Source of the DNA: Bubalus kerabau
Lineage: Eukaryota; Chordata; Mammalia; Artiodactyla; Bovidae
Direction of reading: 5' to 3'
Length of the DNA stretch: 64,000 nt
Assembly: GCF_029407905.1 (NCBI RefSeq)
Contig: NC_073627.1
Coordinates: 45,997,001 to 46,061,000 of the forward strand
Part shown: positions 11,425 through 23,120 of the stretch, one piece after another
How the letters are laid out: every line of letters starts with the position of its first letter
Numbering within the stretch: position 1 is the stretch's first letter
Notes under the pieces: model-generated
What the model saw: only the letters and a program-made list of their open reading frames with translations
Told to the model about the DNA's origin: nothing
Database searches by the model: none
Position numbers and translations under genes: made by a program

Positions 11425-11856
11425 TCAGATCAGATCAGATCAGTCGCTTAGTCGTGTCCGACTCTTTGCAACCCCATGAATCACAGCACGCCAGGCCTCC
11501 CTGTCCATCACCAACTCCTGGAGTTCACTCAGACTCACGTCCATCGAGTCAGTGATGCCATCCAGCCATCTCATCCTCTGTCGTCCCCTTCTCCTCTTGA
11601 TCCCAATCCCTCCCAGCATCAGAGTCTTTTCCAATGAGTCAACTCTTCGCATGAGGTGGCCAGAGTGCTGGAGTTTCAGCTTTAGCATCATTCCTTCCAA
11701 AGAAATCCCAGGGCTGATCTCCTTCAGAATGGACTGGTTGGATCTCCTTGCAGTCCAAGAGACTTTCAAGAGTCTTCTCCAACACCACAGTTCAAAAGCA
11801 TCCATTCTTCAGCGCTCAGCCTTCTTCACAGTCCAACTCTCACATCCATACATGAA
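11425..11856 (-). mobile_element. BovB 3'-end segment (second), 5'-truncated
   Basis: It starts with a (gatca)n-like tail and extends about 430 bp into the C-terminal coding region, to 'cacatccatacatg'. The coding strand is minus and matches the conserved BovB C-terminal block (around WCWRRLL and the WLDGITDSMD motif), with a frame kept over about 120 residues. Confidence 0.85.
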
Positions 11857-12339
11857 ATATTAGAGACAACAAGTTTAGAAAAATGATTTGGGATAATATC
11901 TTCAAGATGACAGGGTAGAAAAGAAATTCTTAAACACATGGACAAAAAGCACAAGTCATAAAAGAAGACATTAGTAATCTCAACTATATTAAAAAAGGAA
12001 GAACTTCTGTTCTTGAGAGAGCAAAAAAGACCACTCACAGAGTGAGAGAAGATATATTTTGCAAGTCATAGAATTGATCCAAAAAAGTAAATCAAAACTA
12101 TATAAATAACATTGGTTGCCAGGGACTGGGAAGGAGCAGAGAATGGGGAGTTATTGTTCAACAGGTGTAGAGTCTCAGGTTTATAAGATGAAAGAGTTAT
12201 GGGGATGGATGGTAGTCGTGGCTACACAACAATGCCACTGAATCCTAAGCTTCAAAACGGTTAAGATGGTAAATTTTACATCACATGTATATTAACACAA
12301 TGAAAAGGAAAAATTAATTACCATAAAAAACACTGTACA

Positions 12340-12930
12340 CATAACAGACAACCCAATAGAAAATCGTCAAAAAATTTTCTAGACATTTCGTAAAAGAGGA
12401 AATACAAATGGCTAATAAACATGTGAAAAGGTGCTCAATCTCATTAATAATCAGGAAAATGGACATCGAAACGACAGAGAGATATTACTATATATATATC
12501 ACATTGACAATCAAAATCTGACACCACCAAGCGTTTAGGGAGGATGCGCAGCTACAGGAACTCTCTTATAAGACATGTAAGTTGGTGTAACCACTTTGGT
12601 GAACAACTTGGCATTTTCTGGTAAAGCTGAATACAAACATACCTAGAGAGACTCATGTATCTCTTCACCATGAGTCATGAAAAATGAACGTTCACAGCAG
12701 GTTTCTTGTTAATCAGATAAGTTAAACCTCCATGTCAATGAATTATAATATATTCATAAATGGAGTACTGTACAGAAATGAAAATGAGCAAACTACAGCT
12801 ATATATGTGACAACATGAAGCTTACAAATATTATGCTGAGCAAACAATGAATACAAAAGAATACATTTAGCATAATTCAATTTCTTTTAAAAATCTTACA
12901 TATGTCAAAACATTCAAAATATATTGATAT
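12340..12930 (+). mobile_element. Old L1 fragment (ORF2 C-terminus/3' region)
   Basis: The L1 phrases 'aaatggctaataaacatgtg', 'aaaaggtgctcaatctcatt' and 'tggagtactgtacagaaatg' occur in order. No intact frame remains. The BovB copy at 12933-13466 follows. Confidence 0.65.
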
Positions 12931-12932
12931 TA

Positions 12933-13466
12933 TTTAGGGATGAAGTTATGACCAACCTAGATAGCATATTCAAAAGCAGAGACATTACTTTTCCAACAAA
13001 GGTCCATCTAGTCAAGGCTATGGTTTTTCCTGTGGTCATGTATGGATGTGAGAGTTGGACTGTGAAGAAGGCTGAGCGCCGAAGAATTGATGCTTTTGAA
13101 CTGTGGTGTTGGAGGAGACTCTTGAGAGTCCCTTGGACTGCAAGGAGATCCAACCAGTCCATTCTGAAGGAGATCAGCCCTGGGATTTCTTGGGAAGGAA
13201 TGATGCTAAAGCTGAAACTCCAGTACTTTGGCCACCTCATGCAAAGAGTTGACTCATTGGAAAAGACTCTGATGCTGGGAGGGATTGGGGGCAGGAGGAG
13301 AAGGGGACGACAGAGGATGAGATGGCTGGATGGCATCACTGACTCGATGGACGTGAGTCTGAGTGAACTCCAGGAGTTGGTAATGGACAGGGAGGCCTGG
13401 CGTGCTGCGATTCATGGGGTTGCAAAGAGTCGGACATGACTGAGCAACTGAACTGAACTGAAGTGA
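12933..13466 (+). mobile_element. BovB 3' end with conserved C-terminal frame
   Basis: A continuous plus-strand frame of about 170 residues (12924-13439) covers the BovB C-terminal region after the RT domain: KAMVFPVVMYGCESWTVKK, then WCWRRLLRVPWTARRSNQS, then WLDGITDSMDVSLSEL. It lacks the RT catalytic motif because of 5' truncation, so it cannot encode a functional enzyme. It ends in the BovB (aactg)n-type tail. The good preservation suggests a fairly recent insertion. Confidence 0.9.
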
Positions 13467-13495
13467 ACATGGGTGTTAAAATCAAATGAAAAGGG

Positions 13496-13612
13496 ACTTC
13501 CCTGGTGGTCCAGTGGCTAAGACTCCATGCTCCCAATGCAGGGGGCTCAAGTTTGATCCTTGGTCAGGGAACTAGATTCCACATGCAGCAACTAAAGATT
13601 CTGAGTGCCACA
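13496..13612 (+). mobile_element. CHR-type SINE, interrupted
   Basis: The head is 'gggacttccctggtggtcca' with body text up to 'ctgagtgccacaa', where a Bov-tA joins it. The normal CHR tail is missing at the junction. Confidence 0.8.
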
Positions 13613-13822
13613 ATCCCTGGTGGCTTAGTTGGTAAAGAATCTGCCTGTAATGCAGGAGACCTGGGTATGATCCCTGGGTAAAGAAGATTCCCTGGAGAAG
13701 GAAATGGCAAGCACTCCATTATTCTTGCCTGGGAAATGCCATGCACAGAGAAGCCTGGTGGACTACAGTCCATGGGGCCACGAGAACTGGACACAATTTA
13801 GCGACTAAGCCACCACTGTCAA
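13613..13822 (+). mobile_element. Bov-tA SINE nested in or abutting a CHR SINE
   Basis: The tRNA head 'ggtggcttagttggtaaaga' and a BovA body ending at 'tttagcgactaagc' are clear. A short duplication of gccac(c)a type may mark the insertion point inside the CHR tail. Confidence 0.85.
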
Positions 13823-14714
13823 ATAGAAAAATATAAAATGAAAAGTAAGAGAAGTCAGAATGGTAGTTATTTCTGGGAGGAAGGAGTGGGTTGTTAATGG
13901 AAAAGGTACACGCTTTTGGAATGCTTCTTGGAATGCTGTCAAAATTCTAGGTGTTCAAGTCCAATGAGCCTCTTCCCTAATCATGGAATTAAAGTCTCCC
14001 TCTTCATCTGATTGGTCCAACCTAATTCATGTGCCCAGCACTGACCAATAGCTATGGTTAGAGGAATTGATGGGCTTATTCTGGAGTTCGGAAGTTATCC
14101 CTGTGAAGAGAGATGAGATTTCTTAAATTTAGATCAATCAGTTCCATCCCTAAAGTTGGGATGGGATCAGCTTTCCTTTAAGGCACGACATGAACCATGT
14201 GGGATAGAAATGATAACTGAATAAAATTTTGATTCTTTTAAGAAGGAAAAGAAACAAATACTGTGAAGGAACCCAATTGTGTACTGTACCCATAATTGGT
14301 GCTGCTGTGGTTAGACTTTCATAGTTGCCATTCCTGATGTTACCAGCACTGGACTCCGGACCCCTCTATTAGCACCACCACGTGAGAAATTTCTAACTCT
14401 CCCTGGTAGGACAAGGGGTCTTTTTGTCACTCCCTCAGAATTCAAGGACCCAGGCAAGAGCACAGAGTTGCATCTAGGTCACTGGCCTTCCCTATGTGCC
14501 AGGCAGTGGAGGAGAAGATCATCTTCTACCTTGATTCTCTTAGTAAGAGGTGGCCTGCTTCCTATCAATTCTGAAAGTCCTCTAAAATAGGACAGGGACA
14601 ACCTCTTATGCTAGTTAGCCAGTGGGGGAGCAGAAAGATATATCCCTTGATCCATAAACCATGTTCAGATCCATTCTCCCCTTTGCCCCTGCCAACACCC
14701 TTGTATAGCAGATG
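13823..14714. other. No gene or repeat recognised
   Basis: AT-leaning single-copy-like sequence. No domain-bearing frame is visible. Confidence 0.45.
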
Positions 14715-14830
14715 GGGCTGTTACTATTTCCATTGACAGCAGAGGAAACTGAGTCTCAATAAATATATCTGCCTTGCCCAAATTCACATAGCTATTGAGT
14801 GGCAGAACTGGGACTGAACCATTTCTTTGA
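14715..14830 (-). repeat. MIR SINE relic
   Basis: It shows 'gcagaggaaactgagtctca', then 'ttgcccaaattcacatagct' and 'attgagtggcagaactggga', the reverse-oriented MIR core order. Confidence 0.55.
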
Positions 14831-15106
14831 GGCAGGAATTTCTCTCCCTACAGCCTCAGGCTGCCTCCTATCAGTGAGTTTCTGGTCATTAATAATGGAG
14901 CAGGTTTGACTGGGAAAGCAAATGGCTTCTCAGGAAATGGTGCAGAGATGGGAGGCTGGGGCAAATCCTACCCAGGACATTGCTGGGAATCTCAATCCTC
15001 GAGTTCAGTTGCACTGAGGTTAGGGGTGGCTATTTTGGTCTGCGGTTAGCTAATCTTCAAATCTCAACTCATCCATGGCCACCAGCCACACCCCTACCCA
15101 TCACTC

Positions 15107-16201
15107 CAGCAAATTCCAGAAAAACATCGACTTCTGCTTTATTGATTATGCCAAAGCCTTTGACTGTATAGATCACAACAAACTGTGGGAAATTCTTCAT
15201 GATGTGGGAATACCCTCTGACCTGCCTCTTGAGAAATCTGTGTGCAGGTCAAGAAGCAACAGTTAGAACCAAAACATGGAACAATGGACTGGTTCCAAAT
15301 TGGAAAAGGAGTACATCAAGGCTGTATATTGTCACCCTGCTTATTTAACTTATATGCAGAGTGCATCATGTGAAATGCCAGGCTGGATGAAGCACAAGCT
15401 AGAATCAAGATTTCTGGGAGAAGTATCAATAACCTCAGATATGCAGATTACATCACCCTTATTGCAGCAATTGAAGAGGAACTAAAGAGCCTCTTGATGA
15501 AAGTGAAAGAGGAGAGTGAAAAGGTTGACTTAAAACTCAACATTCAAAAAACCAAGATCATGGCATCTGGTCCCATCACTTCATGGCAAATAGATGGGGA
15601 AACAATGTAAACAGTGACCGACTTTTTCTTGGGCTCCAAAATCACTGCAGATGGTGACAGCAGCCATGAAATTAAAAGACGTTTTCTCCTTGGAAGAAAA
15701 GCTATGAGAAACCTAGACAGCATATTAAAAAGCAGAGACATTACTTAGCTGACAAAGGCCTGTCTAGTCAAAGCTATGGTTTTTCCAGTAGTCATGTATG
15801 GATGTGACAGCTGAACCATAAAGAAAGCTAAGCGCTGAAGAACTGATGCTTTTGAACTGTGGTGTTGGAGAAGACTCTTGAGAGTCCCCTGGACTGCAAG
15901 GAGATCCAACCAGTCCATCCTAAAGGAAATCAGTCCTGAATATTCACTGGGAGGACTGATGTTGAAGCTAAAACTCCAATACTTTGGCCACCTGATGTTA
16001 AAAACTGACTCACTGGAAACGACCCTGTTGCTGGGAAAGATCAAAGGTGGGAGAAGGGGATGACAGAAGATGAGATGGTTGGATGGCATCACTGGCTCAA
16101 TGGACATGAGTCTGAGCAAGCTCTGGGAGTTGGTGATGGACAGGGAAGCCTGGCATGCTGCAGTCCATGAGGTTGCAAAGAGTGGGACGTGACTGAACTG
16201 A
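15107..16201 (+). mobile_element. BovB LINE, 5'-truncated, about 1.1 kb
   Basis: This copy begins inside the RT domain (KAFDCIDHNKL region near 15150) and runs through the RT and C-terminal regions to the 3' tail. A perfect 11-bp target-site duplication, acccatcactc, lies at 15096-15106 and 16202-16212. It carries several stop codons and frameshifts, including TGA in the CESW block near 15814, and is visibly older than the copies at 12933 and 31111. Confidence 0.9.
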
Positions 16202-16314
16202 ACCCATCACTCAGCAGCCATGCCAAGACTGGAAAGGATGATACTTTAGAGACTTGAATGAGGGCTCCTGTGGAGCATAAGAATCAAAGACTCTTTCTTT
16301 AACTTGACTCCCTA

Positions 16315-16588
16315 TGCTATGCTATGCTGAGTCACTTCAGTCATGTCCGACTCTGTGTGACCCCATAGATGGTAGCCTACCAGGCTCCCCCGTCCCTGGG
16401 ATTCTCCAGGCAAGAACACTGGAGTGGGTTGCCATTTCCTTCTCCAATGCATAAAAGTGAAAAGTGAAAGTGAAGTCGCTCAGTCATGTCCAACTCTTAG
16501 CGACCCCATGGACTGCAGCCTACCAGGCTCCTCCGTCCATGGGATTTTCCAGGCAAGAGTACTGGAGTGGGGTGCCATTGCCTTCTCC
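16315..16588 (-). mobile_element. Bov-A2 dimeric SINE
   Basis: Two BovA monomers with the linker 'aaagtgaaaagtgaaagtga' and a (ctatg)n terminal tract. A perfect 14-bp target-site duplication, aacttgactcccta, lies at 16301-16314 and 16589-16602, which indicates a recent insertion. Confidence 0.95.
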
Positions 16589-16602
16589 AACTTGACTCCC
16601 TA

Positions 16603-17068
16603 CCCAATGCATAAATCCTTTTGTACCAGAAACCCATGACTGGGTACCTCTGGGGCAGGGAACCCACCTCCTTTGCCAGCTGCTCAATCTAATGTCAGGC
16701 TAGACTGACTTAGAACCTTCGACTCCAATTGAGTCCGAAGTTCCCTCTATGTACTGCCCACTCCCTCGTATGGTTCCTACTTTCTGCAACAGCATAGGAT
16801 GAGTGTCTCCATGACACCCCTTCAGGGACAATAAGTGGGGGGAAATGAAGAAACAAGATGGGAAAGGAGACATACAGGGGTAAAGACAAGGCAGAGGAAA
16901 AAAGGGGATAATTTCTTCCCCATGCTAAACATCCCAAGTCCTGCAACCTTGACCACTGTTAACTGAAAACTGCTCTTCCTACCAGAATCAACCTTACATG
17001 GGCAAGAAGAGCCCCTGATGTGGGCTTGCCTATGACAAATGCACACAGACTAAAGATATTTAACAAAT
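16603..17068. other. No gene or repeat recognised
   Basis: Single-copy-like sequence between a Bov-A2 and a BovB fragment. Confidence 0.45.
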
Positions 17069-17482
17069 AAAGATATGGTTTTTCCAGTAGCCATGTACAG
17101 ATGTGAGAGCTGGACCACAAAGAAGGCTGAGAGCTGAAGAAATGATGCTTTCGAAATGTGGTGCTGGAGAAAACTCCTGAGAATCCCTTGGACTGCAAGG
17201 AGATCAAGTCAGTCAACCCTAAAGGAAATTAGTCCTGAATATTCATTGGAAGAACTGATGCTGAAGCTCCAATACTTGGGCCACCTGATGCGAAGTGCTG
17301 ACTCATCAGAAAAGACTCTGATGCTGGGAAAGATTGAGCACAAAAGAAGTGGGCAACAGAGGATGAAATGGTTACATGGCATTATCAACCCAGTGGACAT
17401 GAGTGAGCAAACTCTGGGAGACAGTGAAGGACAGGGAGCCTGGCGTGTTGCAGTCTATGGGGTCACAAAGAGTCAGGGGTAA
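17069..17482 (+). mobile_element. BovB 3'-end fragment, diverged
   Basis: It starts at 'gatatggtttttccagtagc' and covers the C-terminal WCWRK block to the terminus. Its reading frame is partly open (about 108 residues from 17156) but has many substitutions, and the usual (aactg)n tail is lost. Confidence 0.85.
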
Positions 17483-17889
17483 CACACTATATTAAATATG
17501 TAAGGTCTTACCTCCATGGGTTTGATTACAGAAACTAATAAAGTATTCTCTAAATTAAAAAAATCTGCTTTCTATTGATTTTTTCATTTTGTCAATTATA
17601 TTTTGAACTTACATGTCAATTGTATTGTTATGAAGATGTATTTGAATGAGTGGAGGCTGGATATTTCATATGACAGTTTGTTAACTCATAGTTAAGTTAG
17701 CTCTTCATGTGTTAGGTATGAGCAATTTTGACTTATAACTTTAGATTCTTTGGATTATTGACTGATAGCTTTTAACTATTTTGATGCATGGCACCATTAA
17801 CTAGCACTTTTACCCTGGCCCCACCAATGTTAAGAGACCGACCTGCCCACCAGGAGAGGGTCAGCCACATGCTTGTCAGAACAGGAGGT
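17483..17889. other. No gene or repeat recognised
   Basis: AT-rich sequence of unclear origin. Confidence 0.4.
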
Positions 17890-18045
17890 AGTGACAGACT
17901 TTGGAATCCAGTTTCCCAGGTTCACATCCCACTGCCACTTAAGCGAGTCAGATCCTTTAACTTCTCCTCATTTTAGTTTCCTCAGTTACACCACAGGAAT
18001 AAAAATAGCACCTACCAAGTAAGATTGTTGTGAGGATTCAGTGGG
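17890..18045 (+). repeat. MIR SINE
   Basis: 'gactttggaatccagtttcc', a ttcacatcccactgccactt B-box side, then 'agtttcctcagttacaccac' and 'agattgttgtgaggattcag' give the full MIR order. Confidence 0.65.
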
Positions 18046-18359
18046 GTTCAGACCCTGCCAGCTTATCACAGTTCTGGTCACAGATGCAAAACATTTAGTG
18101 ATGGGTGATGACGTTAACATACATGGTCCAGATGTAAAAAGGATAAAGATGCAAGCTCGAGACATGTACATTATTCCAAGTTTAGTATATAAAGGGGAGA
18201 TATTTATACAAAAAAACATATTGATCGTCTCTTGTATAAGCCGTATATAAGTCCAGAGAATGTTTAAGAAGCTAATGACAACAGTTACAGAGGGGACTGA
18301 GCGGGGAAGAGGGACGAGTGGGCGATTTTTCACTGTTTACTTGTTTGTGCGGGGTTTTC

Positions 18360-18471
18360 TTAATTTTATTTTTGGCCGCACCTCACAGCATCTTATTTCC
18401 CCAACCTGAGATCGAACCTGCACCCCTCGCACTGGAAGCACAGCTCAACCCCTGGACCATCAGGGAAGTCT
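18360..18471 (-). mobile_element. CHR-type SINE
   Basis: Reverse-oriented: 'ttatttttggccgcacctca' (CHR tail) to 'ggaccatcagggaagtctct' (head), with the B box reading gatcgaacctgcacccctcg. Confidence 0.8.
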
Positions 18472-18474
18472 CTT

Positions 18475-19117
18475 GTGTGTTTTAGCTTTATATTTGAACT
18501 CTGTGAATGTAACTCTTATTTCTCTTCATTTAATATTTAAAATGTGTTGCTCAGAACTGGACGCAACGTTGTGACAGATCAGGGCAGAGCCTTCAATGCC
18601 CTCCCTTGCCCTGGAAGCACCCCAGAGACCGCGCTGGCTTGGTTTTGCCTCTGAATCACACATTTCATTCCACTTGGGTTTGTAGTCAACAGACTTAGGT
18701 ACTTGGTCTGGCCCCTGACTGCAGCCCCCTGACAGGAAGCCCAGCATGGGCCTCACAGTCCTGCCTGGCCTTGACACACCTCCCACACCCACTGGTCCAC
18801 CTGTCCGAACCTCATGCTACCACCTGCAGGCCCGCGAGTCCAGCTCCGCTGCCCTCCCTTCCCCTTCTCTACCTGAGTCCCCAGCTCAGGCCAGGTGCTG
18901 AGCCTCGGCCCACTTGGCACCTCTGAGTTTCGGCCCTGGGCAACCACTCTGTCCTTGGAACCTTCCCCAGGCCCACCCTGGCCCCTTTGGACCACTTGGG
19001 GACACATATTGGAGGAAAAAAAAAATTTTTTTTCAGTACAGTTCCTTTTAGAAACCTGCATTTTAAAATTAGGGAAAAATAGCTGTTTGAGACACATCTT
19101 TTTTTTTTTTTTTTTTT
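18475..19117. other. No gene seen; GC-rich in part, poly(T) at the end
   Basis: A GC-rich stretch at 18590-19000 has no recognisable exon. A T-run at 19101-19117 leads into an L1 3' end. Confidence 0.45.
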
Positions 19118-19290
19118 AACTGCTGTATTTAAAATGAATCACCAACAAGGACCTACTGTATAGCACAGGGAACTCTGCTCAATGTTATGCAGAGGGGAGT
19201 TTGTATGGCTGAGTCTCCATGCCATTCATCTGAAACTATTACACTGTTAATCAGCTATGCCCCAAAACAAAATAAAAGTTTAAAAAAACA
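19118..19290 (+). mobile_element. Artiodactyl L1 3' end, strongly 5'-truncated
   Basis: 'acctactgtatagcacaggg', 'gtatggctgagtctccatgc' and 'ctattacactgttaatcagc' followed by an A-rich tail are the artiodactyl L1 terminus. A gacacactt-like motif on both sides may be a decayed target-site duplication. Confidence 0.75.
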
Positions 19291-20100
19291 GACACACTTT
19301 CAATTCTTTTCACAGCTTATGACAGAAATAACCAGCAGAGGAAACCCTTGCACGCACGTTGGAAGCTAGGATGCATCATCCGCACACCAGAAATGATGAA
19401 GACTTCACGCTAAATATGCAGCATGTAGGAAGAAGCCAGGGGAGGACCTTTGGAACTGGTTCCTGAGCTACCTTGCCTGGGAGAGGTCTGGTTTCAGAAA
19501 ATCCACAGTTCTCCAAAAGGGGTAAGAATCAAAAGATTGAATTCTTGGGAAAAAGGTTGTAAAACCATAGGACTGAGCCAAGAAGTGGGTCCCTGCTCCC
19601 TGCCCCCTCACCTTCTCGCCCCGGCCCCCAGCATCAGGAGACAGCACAATGCAAACCTCTGAAAACCATCTTCAAGCATCATTACGTGGCAGCGGTCCTA
19701 CCACCGCCCATAAATATTTTTCTATTGACTTTTGTTTTAGTCTTTAACAGTGTCCTATGAACAATTTCAATAAACAGTGCAAGGCAAAGGAAGAGAAGCT
19801 CCAGAGAGCAGAATAAATCTTCAACATGTTAACAAACTCCTAGCCAGCTCTGCCGTGGACTGAGAAGGAACCCAGGGACACTGAGAGAGGCTTGGGCACA
19901 GACCAGGCACGGATGTGGCCTCCTAGGCTCCGCCAGCATCTCCTGCGGCGTGGCCAAGTGGAGACGGAAGGAAGGTTCCAGAACGAGGAGAAAGAGGCCA
20001 GCTGGAAATGGGGATGGGTTGAGAGAGGAGGTCCAGCCAATCACCGAGTTGTGAGGCACCCCAGAGCCCCTCCCCGATCCTCCCCACTGTGCTGCGGACT
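19291..20100. other. No gene or clear repeat seen
   Basis: Single-copy-like, with a GC-rich part. The small frames show no domains. Confidence 0.45.
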
Positions 20101-20305
20101 TCAGAGCTCAGGCTGTGGAACCCAACTGCCTAGGTTCGAATCCTGGTCCCACCACTTACTAGCTGTGCCCCCTCCGGCCTCAGTTTCTTCACCTATAACT
20201 CAAGGATCAAAGTAGTACCTGCCACCCGAGACTGGTGTCAGCATTAAGTGAGACAGTTCACACAAAGTCCCTCGGCACAGGAGGCGATGTGCTTGATAAA
20301 TCACA
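20101..20305 (+). repeat. MIR SINE, well preserved
   Basis: It includes the MIR B box 'taggttcgaatcctggtccc', then 'cacttactagctgtg', 'cctcagtttcttcaccta' and 'gtacctgccacc'. This is one of the best MIR matches in the window. Confidence 0.75.
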
Positions 20306-20624
20306 CCTGATGTGATGTAACAGGCAGGGAAGTGGGGAGCTCTGAAAAGTCCCAGGATGTCCCACAAGCCAGTCTCTTGGATTCAAAACGTCTTTCATTT
20401 GCTTTTTCCCCAGTTCCCCCAGGGATGAGCAAGTTCTGGGAAATGGTGCCGCCAAATATTAATTTGTTTACAGCTCTCACTGTGGGCCATGGCCCATGAA
20501 TACCTGGACTGGGACGGTTAACCCTGCTCCCAGGAGGCAGGCGCGTTCAGGAAACCAGCCCGTGGATGGGTTGGCGGCTTGTGAATGGGAGCGGGGGAAG
20601 GCACTGGAGGAGCAGGGTCCAGAT

Positions 20625-20800
20625 GGAAGGAGCACAGCGCTGGGGCAGAACCTGGCTCCCAAGCACCCCTTGTGTGGACATGGGCACGTCATTTAACCTC
20701 TCGGGGGGCCTTGACCTTTCTTTTTTATACAATGGACATGATGGTACTGTTGCCAGGATTTCTGTCCAAAGCAAGTTCGATAGCAAAGGTGAAGAGCCTG
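20625..20800 (+). repeat. MIR SINE relic
   Basis: 'gacatgggcacgtcatttaa' followed by cctctcggggggcc and 'atacaatggacatgatggta' corresponds to the MIR core with substitutions. Confidence 0.45.
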
Positions 20801-20949
20801 GTATGAGCAGGTCCCCCACCCCTGCCTTGAGGAACTGAGGGAATGGTGTCCCCCACTGAATTCTGAAGATCCAGGGGGGTCTCCAGCTCACAGGACTCTC
20901 CAGCAAGTCCCTTTTCTGTTAGGATCCAATTGGATCATGTGCTTTAAAG

Positions 20950-21125
20950 CAGCAGTCCCCAAATCTGTTTGGCTCAGAGACCAGTTTCATGGAAGACAAC
21001 TTTTCCAGGGACTGAGGTTGCGGGGAATGGTTTGGGGATGATTCGAGCATGTGACATTTATCGTGTGTTTCATTTCTATTATTATTACATTAGTCCTACC
21101 TCAGATCATCAGTCGTTAGATCCCA
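20950..21125 (+). mobile_element. Eutherian nonautonomous DNA transposon relic, left part
   Basis: 'gcagtccccaaatctgtttg', then 'catggaagacaacttttcca', 'gggactgaggttgcggggaa' and 'tttctattattattacatta' follow a familiar hAT-like consensus order. The right half is missing or diverged. I cannot name the family with certainty. Confidence 0.55.
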
Positions 21126-21156
21126 GAGATGTGGGACGCCTGCTTCAAAGTGTTTT

Positions 21157-21370
21157 TGTGCATGCTAAGTTGCTTCCGTCACATCTCTTTGCGACCCCAT
21201 GGACTGTAGCCCAGAAATTAAGGCTCCTCTGTCCATGGGGATTCTCCAGGCAAGAATACTGGAGTGGGTTGCTGTGCCCTCCTCCAGGGAATCTTCCCGA
21301 CTCAGGGATCAAACCTGTGTCTCCTGCATTGGCAGGCGGGTTCTTTACCACTAGCACCACCTGGGAGGTC
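21157..21370 (-). mobile_element. Bov-tA SINE
   Basis: Reverse-oriented, with the BovA body first ('caggcaagaatactggagtg') and the tRNA head last ('ttctttaccactagcaccac'). A caaagtg-containing imperfect duplication lies at 21145-21156 and 21370-21381. Confidence 0.85.
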
Positions 21371-21434
21371 CAAAGTGCTTCAAGAATGACAATAATTTGC
21401 TTATTTTCTAATACATGCTTTTATGTACGAGGCC

Positions 21435-21540
21435 TCACTGACACCTCTGAGGCTCAGAGAGGTAAAGTGATTGTCCCAGGGTCACACAGCAAGAAAATGG
21501 CAAAGCAGATCAGATGCTTGCTTTGCAGCTCTGAGTCCCC
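21435..21540 (-). repeat. MIR SINE relic
   Basis: 'gaggctcagagaggtaaagt' followed by 'cccagggtcacacagcaaga' is the reverse-oriented MIR core. Confidence 0.6.
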
Positions 21541-22257
21541 AGCGTTTTCTCTCTGTGTCCAGCCTGAGGGGCAGGCCCACCCCACACCATCCCCAGGCCC
21601 TGCAGGGCATGGACAGTGCAGCCTGGGCCAGCTTCCCAGCTCCTTCCCCACTGGTAAGACGACCCAGGGGCTATCTGCTGCCATCCCTCCAGTGTCCGCT
21701 GTGGGGCTGGGTTCAAGCCCCAATCCATCCAACTCTGCAAGTGTCAAATGGGTTAATATCTAGAAGCAATGAGCACAGCACTTTGCCCCTGCTCGTCTCC
21801 AGGGGCAGTGAGCAGGCTATGGTCAGACTCGGAGCTCTTACAGGCAAGGACTGTGTTTTCTCTGCGTAAACTCTGTTGACTGCAGACTGAGAAAAGCACA
21901 GGACTCCACGGAAGAGCAGGCCCTGGGATTGTGGCCGAGAAAGAAGACGACTGCGTGGAAGAGACGGGGCAGAAGCGGCCAGCGAAGTCGGAGGAGAACC
22001 AAGGGAGTATTGTGGGCCAGAAACTCAGGGAGAAGAGTTTTTCAGGAAGGAGTAGGCCACAGTGCCAAATGCTGCAGGGAGGCCTACAGGGTTGGAATGA
22101 AGCAGTCTTTGGATTTTGCAATCGGGAAGCAAAGGAGGCCATGGCAAGGGCAGTGTCCATGGGGGACCAGATGGCAGAGGTCTGAGTGGCTGAGGGAGGA
22201 GAGACAGGGACCAAGGAGCTCGCTCCAGCTCGGCAGGAACAGCCCACATTCACCCAC
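21541..22257. other. No gene seen
   Basis: Open frames exist on both strands (for example 21929-22555 plus), but their composition is low in domain signal and the 3' part of that frame crosses a MIR. Confidence 0.45.
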
Positions 22258-22420
22258 TGTCGAGCTTATTATTGTTCATTATTTCAGTAACTTTTCTCAA
22301 CAATCCTATAAGATGTGCTGTTATCCCTATCTTATACATTACAAGATCAGAGAGGTTAAATGGTTTCCCCAAAGTCACACAGCAATGAAGATGGCGATCC
22401 AGGAGCCAAGTATAGTTCTC
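22258..22420 (-). repeat. MIR SINE
   Basis: 'caatcctataagatgtgctg', then 'agatcagagaggttaaatgg' and 'cccaaagtcacacagcaatg' give the reverse MIR order. Confidence 0.65.
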
Positions 22421-23020
22421 TTCAATCTCATAAGCAGGGTTAGAATTGACATGCGGGAGAGGCTAAGGATACAGGAGAGGAGGCAGAAGCAGTTGGGGAC
22501 TCAGGATCCAGGCCATGGAGCCAAGGATCTCCCTTTCTGGTTTCTGCCCCTATGAAGCACTTAGTCTGAACCAAGACTTATTTTGAGGGCTCATAGTTTT
22601 ACAGACTGATGGAACTTCTCTGCACCCCAGTTCTACAGTAAGCTCTTTTGGCAGTTGGACCAATGAAGAAGCTTCTGGAGTAGAGTGGAGCCCAGAATCC
22701 ATTAACGATTAAAATGAACACACACACACCCCCCTCTTTACATGAGTGTAGCCGACTGAAGCGACTTAGCAGCAGCAGCACTCAAACTTGCATTAGCTCA
22801 AATGGTCCTGCAGCAGCCCCAGGTAGACACACAGGGAATCATCGCCACTTGGCAGAGATGCAAACTGAAGCTCGGGGATTTTCATCAGGCGCCGAGGCAC
22901 CAGAGTGCGAAACTGCTCTGCTGAGAGCAGGTTTTAATCTCATCCTGGCTGATTAACTCTGCCAAGAGCGCAAGGAGAATGAGATCAGAGGGAAAACTCC
23001 AGGATGAGTCATTTGCTCTA
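22421..23020. other. No gene; contains a 30-base Bov-A2 tail remnant
   Basis: Positions 22753-22783 read gactgaagcgacttag followed by (cag)n, the terminal piece of a Bov-A2 SINE on the plus strand. A CA-rich run lies at 22714-22726. Confidence 0.6.
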
Positions 23021-23120
23021 TATTCATGTATTGACCACCTACTATGAGCAGACCCTGTTCCAGGAGGAGATTTAGAGACAAAAGGACAACTATCCCTGCC
23101 TCCAAGCTGAGGGGACAGAT
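23020..23120. repeat. Probable L2 3'-end relic
   Basis: 'gtattgaccacctactatga' and 'gcagaccctgttccagg' with 'ctatccctgcctccaagctg' fit the L2 terminus theme. Confidence 0.45.

Larger units (their letters stand above)
10770..12310 (+). mobile_element. Second old L1 copy, ORF2 C-terminal half to 3' end, interrupted by BovB
   Basis: L1 ORF2 text starts at 'attcattgcaaccccattaa', continues through 'gagagcccagaaataggctt' and 'caataaatggtgctgggaca' to 11236, and resumes after BovB at 11857. The 3' UTR begins at 'attggttgccagggactggg' and ends near 'ttaagatggtaaattttaca'. It contains L1 regions that repeat parts present upstream, so it is a separate copy from 9050-10750. Confidence 0.7.

Noticed and set aside
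20969..21763. 264-residue plus-strand open frame, the longest outside LINE copies except for LINE-derived ones
   Set aside because: It runs through a DNA-transposon relic, a reverse-oriented Bov-tA and a MIR, so it is a chance frame.
21929..22555. 208-residue plus-strand frame
   Set aside because: Its second half is a reverse MIR and the first half has no recognisable motif.
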